From NCBI GenBank assembly GCA_016722465.1, contig JADKJC010000001.1, positions 1,742,007-1,806,006 on the forward strand: a DNA stretch of 64,000 nt, given 5' to 3'. How positions within the stretch are numbered: the first letter of the stretch is position 1; each line of letters starts with the position of its first letter. The DNA is from Chitinophagaceae bacterium. GTDB lineage: Bacteria > Bacteroidota > Bacteroidia > Chitinophagales > Chitinophagaceae. The notes beneath the pieces were generated by a model. The model saw nothing but the letters and a program-made list of their open reading frames with translations. It did no database searches and had not been told where the DNA came from. Both the position numbers and the translations under genes were made by a program. Shown piece after piece: positions 8,072 through 16,173 of this stretch.

Positions 8072-8692
8072 TTATTTTATTTTCCCCAAACCCGCCAACG
8101 CTGAAGTATCTGCCGGTTTTACCAGCAATGCTTTATTGAATAAAACTTTGGCGTCGTTGTTCCTGCCGCTGTTGAGATAGCTCCATGCCAGCATATGGTT
8201 GGCATCATAGTCAAATGGGTAAAGGTTCACCAGTTTTTCAAACAGCTTAATGGAGGCATCATATTTTTTACGGTTATAATAAATTACGCCTGCCCAGTAA
8301 TTAGCGGTATAATTCTGTGCATCTATCTTCAATACTTCTTCGTATTGTTCCAGTACTTTATCCCAGCTTTCCAATACAGACAATGGTTTTACCAGGCCCA
8401 GTTTTGCTTCCACTGAGTATGGTTTCAGCGCTACTGCTTTTTGATAATTGGCCTGCGACTGAGTATAGCTTTTATTGAGATAATACAACCAGCCGAGGCG
8501 CAGGTTGGTCTCGTAATTGTCATCACTGTTTACCTTGCTGATGGTTGCAATGGCTTCGGTGTATTTTTTATAATACTCCTGTGTATAGCTGTCGTTGAAT
8601 GCTTTTTGCATGGCAGCATCATTCTGTGCGTTGGCGTTTACAAACAGCAGTGCAACGATCGCTGTAAAAATGGTTTGTTTTAAAACTTGCAT
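8072..8692 (-). CDS. Periplasmic TPR-repeat protein
   Basis: 206 residues. A signal peptide (KQTIFTAIVALLFVNANA, cleaved after NAQ) is followed by tandem tetratricopeptide repeats: SDDNYETNLRLGWLYYLNKSY, KPYSVEAKLGLVKPLSVLESW, DAQNYTANYWAGVIYYNRKKY and YPFDYDANHMLAWSYLNSGRN. A scaffold role in the periplasm is likely. It overlaps the upstream YaiO-like barrel gene by 13 bp, which implies translational coupling and a shared function. Confidence 0.75.
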   Translation of the reverse strand: MQVLKQTIFTAIVALLFVNANAQNDAAMQKAFNDSYTQEYYKKYTEAIATISKVNSDDNYETNLRLGWLYYLNKSYTQSQANYQKAVALKPYSVEAKLGLVKPLSVLESWDKVLEQYEEVLKIDAQNYTANYWAGVIYYNRKKYDASIKLFEKLVNLYPFDYDANHMLAWSYLNSGRNNDAKVLFNKALLVKPADTSALAGLGKIK

Positions 8693-9861
8693 GATATACC
8701 TCCTGTGATTGAATGTTGATTGAATGTATTGGTTGATTGAAAAATTTCCCTTTGTTCAAATGTGTAGCCAAGTTGCGCTGTGAGCCTGCTTCCTAAACTG
8801 ATGTAGGCAGTAGCGCCGGCTTTGAATTTATTCCTGTCGATGGCATTGTAAACATACAGTGCATCGTTCTCCATAAAATTGCTGAAAGCGCCGAAGGTGG
8901 CATTGCCTTCCAGCCACAATGCTTTCATTATTTTAGCACCGATCACCTGCTTGAAATAAAAGGCGGATTTGCCATTCCTGCTGCGTAAGGAGGACGTAGA
9001 AAAGCTGTATATATTCAAATTGCCCAACGGATATAATCCGAGTTGTGCATTGAATTGTTGCAGGCTGGTATCGGTCATTTTCCCAAAGACGACATCTGCC
9101 TGTATGGAAAAATAATAGTTATTGTATTTGATGCCGACCAGGCCGATATTATTGTTGTAGGTGTAATTATTGAACGGTGTGTACAGGTAATGATAAGCGC
9201 CGATCAGCTGCCATTGCTTATTGAGGTTGACAACAGTTTTATTGTAATATTCTTTTTGATTGATGGCGATACTGTTGTTGTTGATCACAGCCAGCAGCCT
9301 TGGTTCAGCAATGGTTTGATTGTATAACGCCACCGCATGGTACATGTTGATATTGGGATGCAACCTTGTATGCAGGTCGATCCTTGCATAAATGCCATCG
9401 CCCCTTGGAAGCAATTGCGTATGCTTGAAACTTATTTCAGTACCGATTTGTGTTACAGCGAACGGCTGTAGCTTTTCTTTCTGCAGCGCCTCTTTGGAAA
9501 AATATTTTAAATGAGCATCTGCCTGTTCTGATTGATTTAAATATTTCCTGCAAAGCCAACTGTAATAGTGTGCTGTTTCATTGTAAGAATCCTTTTTTAA
9601 TGCCGCATCATATTGTTTCAATGCTTCGCTGAAATTGCCGAGCATAAAAGCAGCATAGCCCAGCCGCAACCGCAGCAAAATAAAATCCGGTTGCTGCGAT
9701 AGATATTCTTTTCCATATTGCAGCAGTGTTTTCCATTCACCTTTTTCGTACAGCTCATAGCTTTTGGTATTGGCTTCTTCGTAACTAATGCGCTGCTGTG
9801 CAAATACACTGCTGCCCATTAGCAAAAAGCCTGTTATTGTTATCAGTTTTCTGCAATGCAT
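8680..9861 (-). CDS. YaiO-like outer-membrane beta-barrel protein with N-terminal TPRs
   Basis: 393 residues. A signal peptide ends near FAQQ. Residues about 25-125 hold TPR-like helices (ANTKSYELYEKGEWKTLLQYGKEY, LRLRLGYAAFMLGNFSEALKQYDAAL). From about 140 to the end are alternating aromatic beta-strands ending in a terminal Phe (GGISCKF), the usual outer-membrane barrel signature. This arrangement matches the YaiO family. It overlaps the upstream UT/M23 gene by 19 bp and the downstream TPR gene by 13 bp. The barrel, TPR and M23 peptidase together suggest a cell-envelope end to the cluster. Confidence 0.7.
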   Translation of the reverse strand: MHCRKLITITGFLLMGSSVFAQQRISYEEANTKSYELYEKGEWKTLLQYGKEYLSQQPDFILLRLRLGYAAFMLGNFSEALKQYDAALKKDSYNETAHYYSWLCRKYLNQSEQADAHLKYFSKEALQKEKLQPFAVTQIGTEISFKHTQLLPRGDGIYARIDLHTRLHPNINMYHAVALYNQTIAEPRLLAVINNNSIAINQKEYYNKTVVNLNKQWQLIGAYHYLYTPFNNYTYNNNIGLVGIKYNNYYFSIQADVVFGKMTDTSLQQFNAQLGLYPLGNLNIYSFSTSSLRSRNGKSAFYFKQVIGAKIMKALWLEGNATFGAFSNFMENDALYVYNAIDRNKFKAGATAYISLGSRLTAQLGYTFEQREIFQSTNTFNQHSITGGISCKF

Positions 9862-12041
9862 GTTACCGTTAATTTTTTATTGTTTGCTGTACTGCAGAAT
9901 GACCGCAGCTGTCCATTGCTCACTTCTATTTCAAAATTTCTTTTTTCTTTTCTCCACCAGAATAGTTGTTGTGTTTGTTTGGCAACGTAAGTAATGGTGC
10001 TGCTGTTGAGTACATCCTGTGAGCCCTGCACGCTGCCTTCAAATTTCATATTGATGAAAATGTAAAAAGGTGCCAGTATATCCTGCAGCCATTTAACAGG
10101 ATTTTGCCCAAACACATTGATGGGGTAATTGTCACTTACTGTAATGCCTTTGTCTGAACTCATCGGTACCGTATAAGCGCTTAGATAGAACTGGTACAGC
10201 AATGTATTCTTTGGCCCGAAGTAATTGGTGAAATGGAACATGGAACCATTGTAAATAAAGTAAGCATACGCATTGTGCTGTTCACAGTATAAATAAGATT
10301 CATTGTAAAAACTTGTCAGTGTTTCCCATGCTTCATCTGCAAAACCTTCTGCACTTGCTGCAATGCAATAACCGGGTTGTAAATTAAAAGCCTGCTGCAA
10401 TTGTGTGTTGGGTGTAAGATTGCTTACAAAGCATCCTTCGGCAGGTGGAGCAAAATTCTTTAACTCAACACTGATGCCTTTCCTGCTTTTAAAATAAGCC
10501 AATGGATAATTCAGTGTTTTAGAACCAACATAGGGAGTGGCCTGTACCTGCATGTGTAAATGCGGCTCCGGAGACCGGCCGCTGTTACCACAGGATGCAA
10601 TGATGTCGCCACGCTTTACATAAGCACCTTTGCTGGTTTTGAAACTGTTCTTTTTTAGATGAGACAGTTTGCTGTATAAACCTTCTGCATGTTTTATTAC
10701 AATACTGTTACCCCAGTTTTGTATGGTATTGCTTTTTCCAATTTCATTCTCATCAATATGATCTACCAGTTCCTGCACAATCCCATCAGCAGGCGCCAAT
10801 ACCGGTTTGTTATAGCAGTAAAAATCTTCCGGCCTGTTGCCGGGCGCTGCATAGGTTTTCATTTCATGGTCCAGTATCACAAAATCCCATGCCTTGCTCC
10901 ATTCGCCTTTGTGCGTCATGTTGCCATCGTGCCCCTGACTCACCATCCATTCTCCCATAAAGGGCAGGTACAAATGAAAATAGAATTTATTGAGCAGCCT
11001 TTCTTTGCCATTTAAGTAGCGATACAAATTTTGTTCAGGACTGTAATATTGTAGCGGTGTAAGTACCATCCTGCCAGGTGTTTTTCTCAGTTGCAGGATG
11101 TATAAAAACAAAATTACCACCAGGCAAAAGGGCAATGAAAAAACAGGTACGCCAATTTTAAAAGCAATGCTTCCTAAACCAACTACCAGCAGGTAAGCGA
11201 TGGGAACAGTAATCAATGTCCATAAAAATGAACGTAGCGAGGCAATGAGATAAAAACCACCCAGTGCCATCGCCACCAGCATAAAGTTGGTACCCATGTT
11301 ATAGTAGGTCATGTCGCTTTGGTTAAAACCACCCATGGCATGGCTGAACAATAGTGCCACCGTATAGCCCAGTATCATCAGTATAAAACCAATCCTTGAA
11401 TAGATCAGTAAACCAATCGATAGTAAAATACCGGATGCTATATTTACCTGGAAAAGTATGGCGCTCATACTGCGAAAAAAGCCAGCCACATATTCTGCCA
11501 TGGGCCAGTTCTCAATTTTTTGAATAATGTTCACCAGTGCATTTCCACCAAGTGCATACATATCATTGTACCAGTAAATATGCCGGTGGGTAAGGCCAAT
11601 GCCTTCAAAACTTTTGGAAGCGACGATGATGATATCCGTACTGATGATAAATGCCAGCGACAATGCCGGCAATCCTTTTTTATTCAATATCGAATTGAGA
11701 GAGATGGATAAAAACAAGGTGAGCAATGCACCAATCAGCAGCAACAAACAAAAGGCAATGCCAAATTCAAAGTTAGTGCCGAAGCCAAGGCCGAATAATA
11801 CTACGCTGTAAGTGAGCAAGCCAAGTTTTACCTGTTCTTTGCCAAACCCCAACGCATGTGCTGCTATCAATGCTGTCAGCAGCGCTGCCAGTCCGCATGC
11901 ACCAGTAAAGGGTGTAAAGAATGAAACCAGCAAAATGAGCATAGAGAATACCCTGTTCTTTGAGAACAGCAGCATGCCATAACTGTTGAGCGTGGCAGAA
12001 GCAAGGTATTTGATGAATGATATGATGCGGTTGAAGGTCAA
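9843..12041 (-). CDS. Urea-transporter-like membrane domain fused to M23 (LytM) peptidase domain
   Basis: 732 residues. Residues about 25-310 contain roughly ten hydrophobic segments with urea-channel-like motifs: FSMLILLVSFFTPFTGACGL, SLNSILNKKGLPALSLAFII and the repeat-related RSMSAILFQVNIASGILL. Residues about 355-500 are a peptidase M23 domain: HKGEWSKAWDF (His and Asp zinc ligands), PVLAPADGIVQELVDH, GNSIVIKHAEGLYSKLSHL and PHLHMQV (HxH). About 215 further residues follow without a recognised domain. M23 peptidases cut peptidoglycan cross-links; the urea channel part is predicted from sequence only. The start is TTG directly beside a palindromic repeat, with an in-frame TGA two codons upstream, so the native start is uncertain. 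Overlaps the YaiO-like gene. Confidence 0.75.
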   Translation of the reverse strand: MTFNRIISFIKYLASATLNSYGMLLFSKNRVFSMLILLVSFFTPFTGACGLAALLTALIAAHALGFGKEQVKLGLLTYSVVLFGLGFGTNFEFGIAFCLLLLIGALLTLFLSISLNSILNKKGLPALSLAFIISTDIIIVASKSFEGIGLTHRHIYWYNDMYALGGNALVNIIQKIENWPMAEYVAGFFRSMSAILFQVNIASGILLSIGLLIYSRIGFILMILGYTVALLFSHAMGGFNQSDMTYYNMGTNFMLVAMALGGFYLIASLRSFLWTLITVPIAYLLVVGLGSIAFKIGVPVFSLPFCLVVILFLYILQLRKTPGRMVLTPLQYYSPEQNLYRYLNGKERLLNKFYFHLYLPFMGEWMVSQGHDGNMTHKGEWSKAWDFVILDHEMKTYAAPGNRPEDFYCYNKPVLAPADGIVQELVDHIDENEIGKSNTIQNWGNSIVIKHAEGLYSKLSHLKKNSFKTSKGAYVKRGDIIASCGNSGRSPEPHLHMQVQATPYVGSKTLNYPLAYFKSRKGISVELKNFAPPAEGCFVSNLTPNTQLQQAFNLQPGYCIAASAEGFADEAWETLTSFYNESYLYCEQHNAYAYFIYNGSMFHFTNYFGPKNTLLYQFYLSAYTVPMSSDKGITVSDNYPINVFGQNPVKWLQDILAPFYIFINMKFEGSVQGSQDVLNSSTITYVAKQTQQLFWWRKEKRNFEIEVSNGQLRSFCSTANNKKLTVTCIAEN

Positions 12042-12083
12042 ACCTCACCCTCCTTCTCCCTCTCCTCCAGAGAGGGAGCGGTG
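12042..12083. repeat. Palindromic repeat element abutting the UT/M23 start
   Basis: CCTCACCCTCC followed by the palindrome CCCTCTCC-TCCA-GAGAGGG (12058-12076). Same subtype as 1496-1542. It lies immediately upstream of the TTG start of the UT/M23 gene. Confidence 0.6.
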
Positions 12084-12193
12084 CATTTGTTCATTAATAA
12101 ATAATTGTTCTTCCACATTTTCATTTGTTCTTTAATCATCACATAAGCCAATACTCAAATCTTAAAAGGTATCTTATAGTTTTGAACTATTTT

Positions 12194-13564
12194 TTAAATC
12201 TCCCTTTTGGAGGGTGGGGAGGCCAGGTGCTCCGGCATTTTTTCCATTTGCTCAATATACTCCAATGTTTCTTTTTCTCTTATCAAATGATGCTGACCTT
12301 TCTCATCTATCAACACTACGTTTGGCCGCATTTGAATAAACTGCATCCACTGCGTCATGTTATAAGCGCCCACCCGGTGAACCACCACCTGGTCGCCACG
12401 GTTGAGCAATGGCATGTTGATCGTTTGCCTTACCACATCTATGTTCATACACAGTGGGCCATACAATACCGTGTCTTCTGTATGGTGGGTAAAGTCCTGG
12501 GCCGGGCTTATTTTATGTTCGTACCAGAATGCGGTGAACAATATGTTCACACCAAAATCCATAATGGTGGCACGGCGGCCGTCACTCAATCTTTTATTGG
12601 CTAGTACAGATCCGAGTAAATAGCCTGCATCATCTATCAATGCCCGGCCACATTCTAAAATCAGCAATGGCAACTCTTCAGTTTTAAATCCATAATTGAG
12701 CAGCACATTCGTAATAGCTTCTGCAAATTCATCAATGGATGGAATGGTGTCTTTTGCAGGAAGATAAGAACCCCTCAAATCATTGGCAGTGGGTAAGCCA
12801 CCGCCCATATCTATATATTGAATCGTTGTGTTGAGTTGTGTTTTACAGTTCCAGGCAAGATCACAGAGTTTACTGGCGGCGATCGCATAAGCGCTTGTCA
12901 CCATCATATAGGTGCCGATATGGCAATGCAATCCTGTTAAGTTCAATTTACCGGAGGCTAAAATTTTAGTGAGTGCCTGCCAGGCGGTGCCGTTCTCATA
13001 GTTAAAACCAAACCTGTCCCAGATAGGATAAATACCCGTATCCATATTCACCCTGATGGCTACCCTTGGTTTTTTGTTCATCTTGTCGGCAAGGTCTATC
13101 AGCTGATACATTTCATCAAAGTGATCAATGTGAATGAGCGAATCGTTATTGATAGCCAGCTCTAATTCTTCATTCGTTTTCTCCGGTCCGTTAAAAATTC
13201 TTTTATTACCCGGTACACCGTTGCCCAATGCTTTGCGGTATTCAAAGCCACTTACCACTTCGCCCCAGCTACCTTCCTGGTGAAAGATATTGCACACGGC
13301 ATTGATGTAATTGGTTTTGTAGCTCCATGCAAACTGCACTTTGGGATAGCGGGTGCTGAAAGCCCTTACCGCATTTTTATACGTGCTGCGGATGGTACGT
13401 TCGCTCAGTACAAATACCGGCGAGCCATAGGTTTCTATCAGGCGCTTTACCGGAACTCCATCAATTTGTTTTACCGGCTCGTACTCAGTACGGGTGCCGA
13501 ACTTGTTCATCAGGCCTGCATTCATTTTTAAGATCAACGGCCGTTCGTATGGTAGTTTGGTCAT
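12194..13564 (-). CDS. Fold-type III PLP-dependent decarboxylase (diaminopimelate decarboxylase-like)
   Basis: 456 residues. Alanine-racemase-type barrel: KVQFAWSYKTNYINAV holds the PLP lysine, then GLHCHIGTYM, IDMGGGLPTANDL (phosphate-binding glycines) and LILECGRALIDDAGYLL. The C-terminal beta domain has YGPLCMNIDVV (the Cys...Asp pair of decarboxylases) and GAYNMTQWMQF. The substrate may be diaminopimelate, another amino acid or a peptide-bound one; the long segment between the barrel strands differs from true LysA. It lies in a cluster with a PqqD-like protein and an ATP-grasp ligase rather than lysine genes. The last nine or so residues (ASPPSKREI) and the stop are encoded by a palindromic repeat. 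Confidence 0.82.
   Translation of the reverse strand: MTKLPYERPLILKMNAGLMNKFGTRTEYEPVKQIDGVPVKRLIETYGSPVFVLSERTIRSTYKNAVRAFSTRYPKVQFAWSYKTNYINAVCNIFHQEGSWGEVVSGFEYRKALGNGVPGNKRIFNGPEKTNEELELAINNDSLIHIDHFDEMYQLIDLADKMNKKPRVAIRVNMDTGIYPIWDRFGFNYENGTAWQALTKILASGKLNLTGLHCHIGTYMMVTSAYAIAASKLCDLAWNCKTQLNTTIQYIDMGGGLPTANDLRGSYLPAKDTIPSIDEFAEAITNVLLNYGFKTEELPLLILECGRALIDDAGYLLGSVLANKRLSDGRRATIMDFGVNILFTAFWYEHKISPAQDFTHHTEDTVLYGPLCMNIDVVRQTINMPLLNRGDQVVVHRVGAYNMTQWMQFIQMRPNVVLIDEKGQHHLIREKETLEYIEQMEKMPEHLASPPSKREI
12196..12224. repeat. Palindromic repeat forming the 3' end of the decarboxylase gene
   Basis: AAATCTCCC-TTTT-GGAGGGTGGGGAGGCC, of the same family as 60808-60843 and 61235-61267. Read on the minus strand it encodes the last residues and the stop codon of the decarboxylase gene. 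Confidence 0.65.
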
Positions 13565-13919
13565 GGTTGGTTTAATTTTTTATTTATTGGTAGTCAGCTT
13601 TTGAATTTCTATTTGACTTCAGTGGCGTTGCATCCCGAATGCTTTCGGGATAAGATATTTCTTTACTCATCTTTTAGCGACGGGATTTGCCCATCGTTAT
13701 GATATGCCGCCCTTTCAGGGCTAAGCGTAATTTGCGTTTTTTATCAGCGAAGGGTTGCACCCGCCGTGATTCATATTCAACCCCGTTGGGGTTACATTCA
13801 ATATTAATTTGCGTATCCTGTATTTCCATTTGCAATTAGCAAATAATCCTTAAGCCCACCTATGCTGAAGTGTGCTGTTATTTTAGAGATTTGTCTTAAA
13901 GTCCTCCTTCTTGGGGGAT
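13565..13919. other. 355-bp gap holding several unrelated short palindromes
   Basis: No gene. It carries TCCCGAATGCTTTCGGGA (13633-13650), GCCC-TTTCA-GGGC (13709-13721) and AACCCC-GTT-GGGGTT (13779-13793), plus the end of a further element at 13898. These look like short palindromic repeats packed between the ATP-grasp and decarboxylase genes. Whether the two genes share a transcript through this gap is unclear. Confidence 0.55.
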
Positions 13920-13930
13920 TTATGGGGCTG
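13898..13930. repeat. Palindromic repeat forming the 3' end of the ATP-grasp gene
   Basis: AAAGTCCTCC-TTCTT-GGGGGATTTATGGGGCTG. On the minus strand its TAAAT motif supplies the TAA stop (13920-13922) of the ATP-grasp gene. Confidence 0.65.
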
Positions 13931-14975
13931 TTTCCCCATATCCGCTGATCTGCTGAAACTCTTTCACATCAGTAATATGGTCCCATGAATAGCGGATAAA
14001 TATTTTGCCCACTTCATATCCTTCGTATGGCTGCACATCTTCACCCATTGCCAGTCTTGCCAATGCTGCAGGCTGGTTTTGCCCGGCACCTGCTGTTAAA
14101 TAAATCCATGCCGGAAAGCGTGGGTTAATCTCCATAATGTATGGTACACCCGATACAGTACGCATGATTTCCAGTTCGCAGCCGCCTTTCCAGTTGGTAG
14201 CTTTTACAAATGTTCTGGCAAGCTCAATCAATGATTCATCTTCCAATGTAATTCCTGCCCATGCTTTTCCTTTATCAGTGATGTATAATTTTCTCATGGG
14301 AATGATGCTGGTGGCATTTCCCTTACCATCGCCCAGTACCGCAATATTGATCTCAGTGCCGGTGATAAACTGTTGCACAATGATGGGGAAGCCCCATTTG
14401 GCACTGAGTTTATAAAATGCCTTTTGTGCCTGCTCCAGTGTATGTGCAATAATGGCATCATAAAACTTTCCTTTTACCACCAGTGGATAACCCAATGCTT
14501 CCGCACAACCATACAATTCATTGCTGTTGTAAATGATCCTGTCGGCCGGAACGGAAAGGCCGTACTTCAATCCAAACTGGTAAAGATTTATTTTATCCCT
14601 TGCATCAAACTGTTCCTGTGTTGGCAAAAAGGTTTGTATGCCAACCGATCTTAACGAAGGGCCGATCTTAATAAAATTGTACAGCTCTGCATCAAAGTTT
14701 GGAATGAGTACGTTGATATTCTCCTTTCGATGAATATATTGTAATCTTGAAAGCAAGGCATCGCTGCCTGCAGAAGGGTAAGGTATTTGATAGGTTTTAT
14801 CTACCACATCATGCAGGTAAATACCTGGCTCCAGTGTTTCGTATGCCAGCCCGATAATGCGTACATGGGGCAGGCCATCTCTCAAGGCCCTTATCACCGC
14901 CACGCCCGGGCCTGGACTGTCAATGGCATTTAAGCCTGTTACAGCAATCACTAGCGGTTGGTTATGTTCAGCCAT
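13920..14975 (-). CDS. ATP-grasp ligase in PqqD cluster
   Basis: 351 residues. An N-terminal preATP-grasp Rossmann-like part (VIAVTGLNAIDSPGPGVAVIRAL...VLIPNFDAELYNF) is followed by ATP-grasp subdomains: YPLVVKGKFYDAIIAHT, the hinge IIVQQFITGTEINIAVLG, CELEIMRTV and the Mg-binding IMEINPRFPAW. It resembles carbamoyl-phosphate-synthase-like ATP-grasp proteins that join a carboxylate to an amine through an acyl phosphate. The substrate is unknown. The upstream neighbour is a PqqD-like small protein, with only 29 bp between. That pairing suggests modification of a peptide or carrier-bound substrate. The last codons (GETAP and stop) run into a palindromic repeat. Confidence 0.82.
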   Translation of the reverse strand: MAEHNQPLVIAVTGLNAIDSPGPGVAVIRALRDGLPHVRIIGLAYETLEPGIYLHDVVDKTYQIPYPSAGSDALLSRLQYIHRKENINVLIPNFDAELYNFIKIGPSLRSVGIQTFLPTQEQFDARDKINLYQFGLKYGLSVPADRIIYNSNELYGCAEALGYPLVVKGKFYDAIIAHTLEQAQKAFYKLSAKWGFPIIVQQFITGTEINIAVLGDGKGNATSIIPMRKLYITDKGKAWAGITLEDESLIELARTFVKATNWKGGCELEIMRTVSGVPYIMEINPRFPAWIYLTAGAGQNQPAALARLAMGEDVQPYEGYEVGKIFIRYSWDHITDVKEFQQISGYGETAP

Positions 14976-15004
14976 TCAGTTTTTTTACGGTAAAATATTT
15001 CAGG

Positions 15005-15247
15005 TTATATATCGAGCAGGTTGGCTTCTCTTAACTGGGCGGTAAAATCATCCCAGTCTTTTTCAAGATTATTGGCATCTGTATCGTATTTAACAAGGAT
15101 ATTTTTTTTGATATCGGAAATTGCAGCACCCTCTTTCAGTTGCAGTAAAATTTCTGATGCCAGGGGGTTAGCAGAAAAAGAATCACCGGTACCGGGGTTA
15201 AAAATGAATCCAGATTCACTGGTGGCAATGTTTTTTTTCAATCGCAT
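15005..15247 (-). CDS. PqqD-like peptide-chaperone family protein
   Basis: 80 residues. The pattern SESGFIFNPGTGDSFSANPLASEILLQLKEGAA, then IKKNILVKYDTDANNLEKDWDDFTAQLREANLL, matches the winged-helix PqqD fold. PqqD proteins bind leader peptides and present them to modifying enzymes. No PqqE-type radical SAM gene and no precursor peptide are seen nearby. It is the first gene of a leftward run and lies 29 bp before the ATP-grasp ligase. A 12-bp inverted repeat begins 46 bp upstream of its start. Confidence 0.75.
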   Translation of the reverse strand: MRLKKNIATSESGFIFNPGTGDSFSANPLASEILLQLKEGAAISDIKKNILVKYDTDANNLEKDWDDFTAQLREANLLDI

Positions 15248-15292
15248 ACAAGTTGGTTAAGACTAAGCTGGTATTAAAAAGTTTAAGCAAAT

Positions 15293-15344
15293 ATCTTTCA
15301 CAACACGAAACTTTTAAAACTAATGGGTAAACGTTGTGAAAGAT
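15293..15344. promoter_or_regulatory. 12-bp perfect inverted repeat upstream of the PqqD-like gene
   Basis: ATCTTTCACAAC at 15293-15304 and GTTGTGAAAGAT at 15333-15344, perfect arms around a 28-bp AT-rich spacer. It lies between the PqqD-like start and the stop of the acetyltransferase gene upstream, all on the minus strand. It could be an operator for the cluster or a transcript-end structure of the upstream gene. No T-run follows the left arm. Confidence 0.5.
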
Positions 15345-15396
15345 GCGAAGTATTAGAAGTTGTTTTTATAAAAAACCTGCGCACGGAAATTATTTT

Positions 15397-15900
15397 TTAC
15401 CAGGCCCGTAGTTTTACCCAGATATAATCATCCATTAATACACCGTTTTTCAACACGGCTTTTCTTCTGACGCCCTCTAAATAAAAACCATTTTTCTCCA
15501 GCACTCTCATACTGGCTTTATTTGTTTCAAACACTTCCGCATAAAGGCGGATGACATCGAAATAATAAAAAGTATATTCAATCATTTGCCTGATGGCTTC
15601 TGTGGCAATACCTTTCCCCCACCAGGCTTCACCGATCCAGTAGCCCAGTTCGGCAGACATTACATAAACATCACTGTTAAGAATAAGGCCGATACCACCA
15701 ACAGCCTCACCGTCTACATCAATAGCAAAATTTACCACAGGTGTTGCGTCAATTGTTTTATTAAGCCAGTCCTTTCCTGCCTCTTCCGTATAGGGGTATG
15801 GAAAATAATTACGAAGGTTATTCCAGATGTTGATATTATTGGCATTAAGCACCAGGCTTTGCAGGTCATTTGCTGTCCATTGTCTTATTAATACCGCCAT
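15397..15900 (-). CDS. GNAT acetyltransferase (RimJ/RimL-like)
   Basis: 167 residues from the ATG at 15900. The frame is open to 15972, but the extra 24 residues do not fit the family, which starts near IRQWTANDLQSLV. The acetyl-CoA site region is in ELGYWIGEAWWGKGIATEAIRQMIEYTF, followed by RLYAEVFETNKASMRVLEKNGF. Proteins of this type acetylate N-terminal or other amines; the target is unknown. Confidence 0.82.
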   Translation of the reverse strand: MAVLIRQWTANDLQSLVLNANNINIWNNLRNYFPYPYTEEAGKDWLNKTIDATPVVNFAIDVDGEAVGGIGLILNSDVYVMSAELGYWIGEAWWGKGIATEAIRQMIEYTFYYFDVIRLYAEVFETNKASMRVLEKNGFYLEGVRRKAVLKNGVLMDDYIWVKLRAW

Positions 15901-16173
15901 AGCCGAAAGATATATATTTAGCTTGATATTTAACTTGGACGTTAAAAAGTGCAAGAAGCTTCTTTTAATCAATTTTTTTTGAAATGGCAGGCCGATTTAT
16001 TTTTTTTGAATAGCAACTCAAAGCTTTTTTTATCCGTTCTGTCTATTCCGGCAAATACAGTTGCTTAAATATTGAGTGTAACCAACATGAAATAACAGGG
16101 CTTTCATTTAATATTCACAGCATTTCTGTAATTTACAAATCCACGTCTTTTTCAACAGTCAAAACCAAAACAG

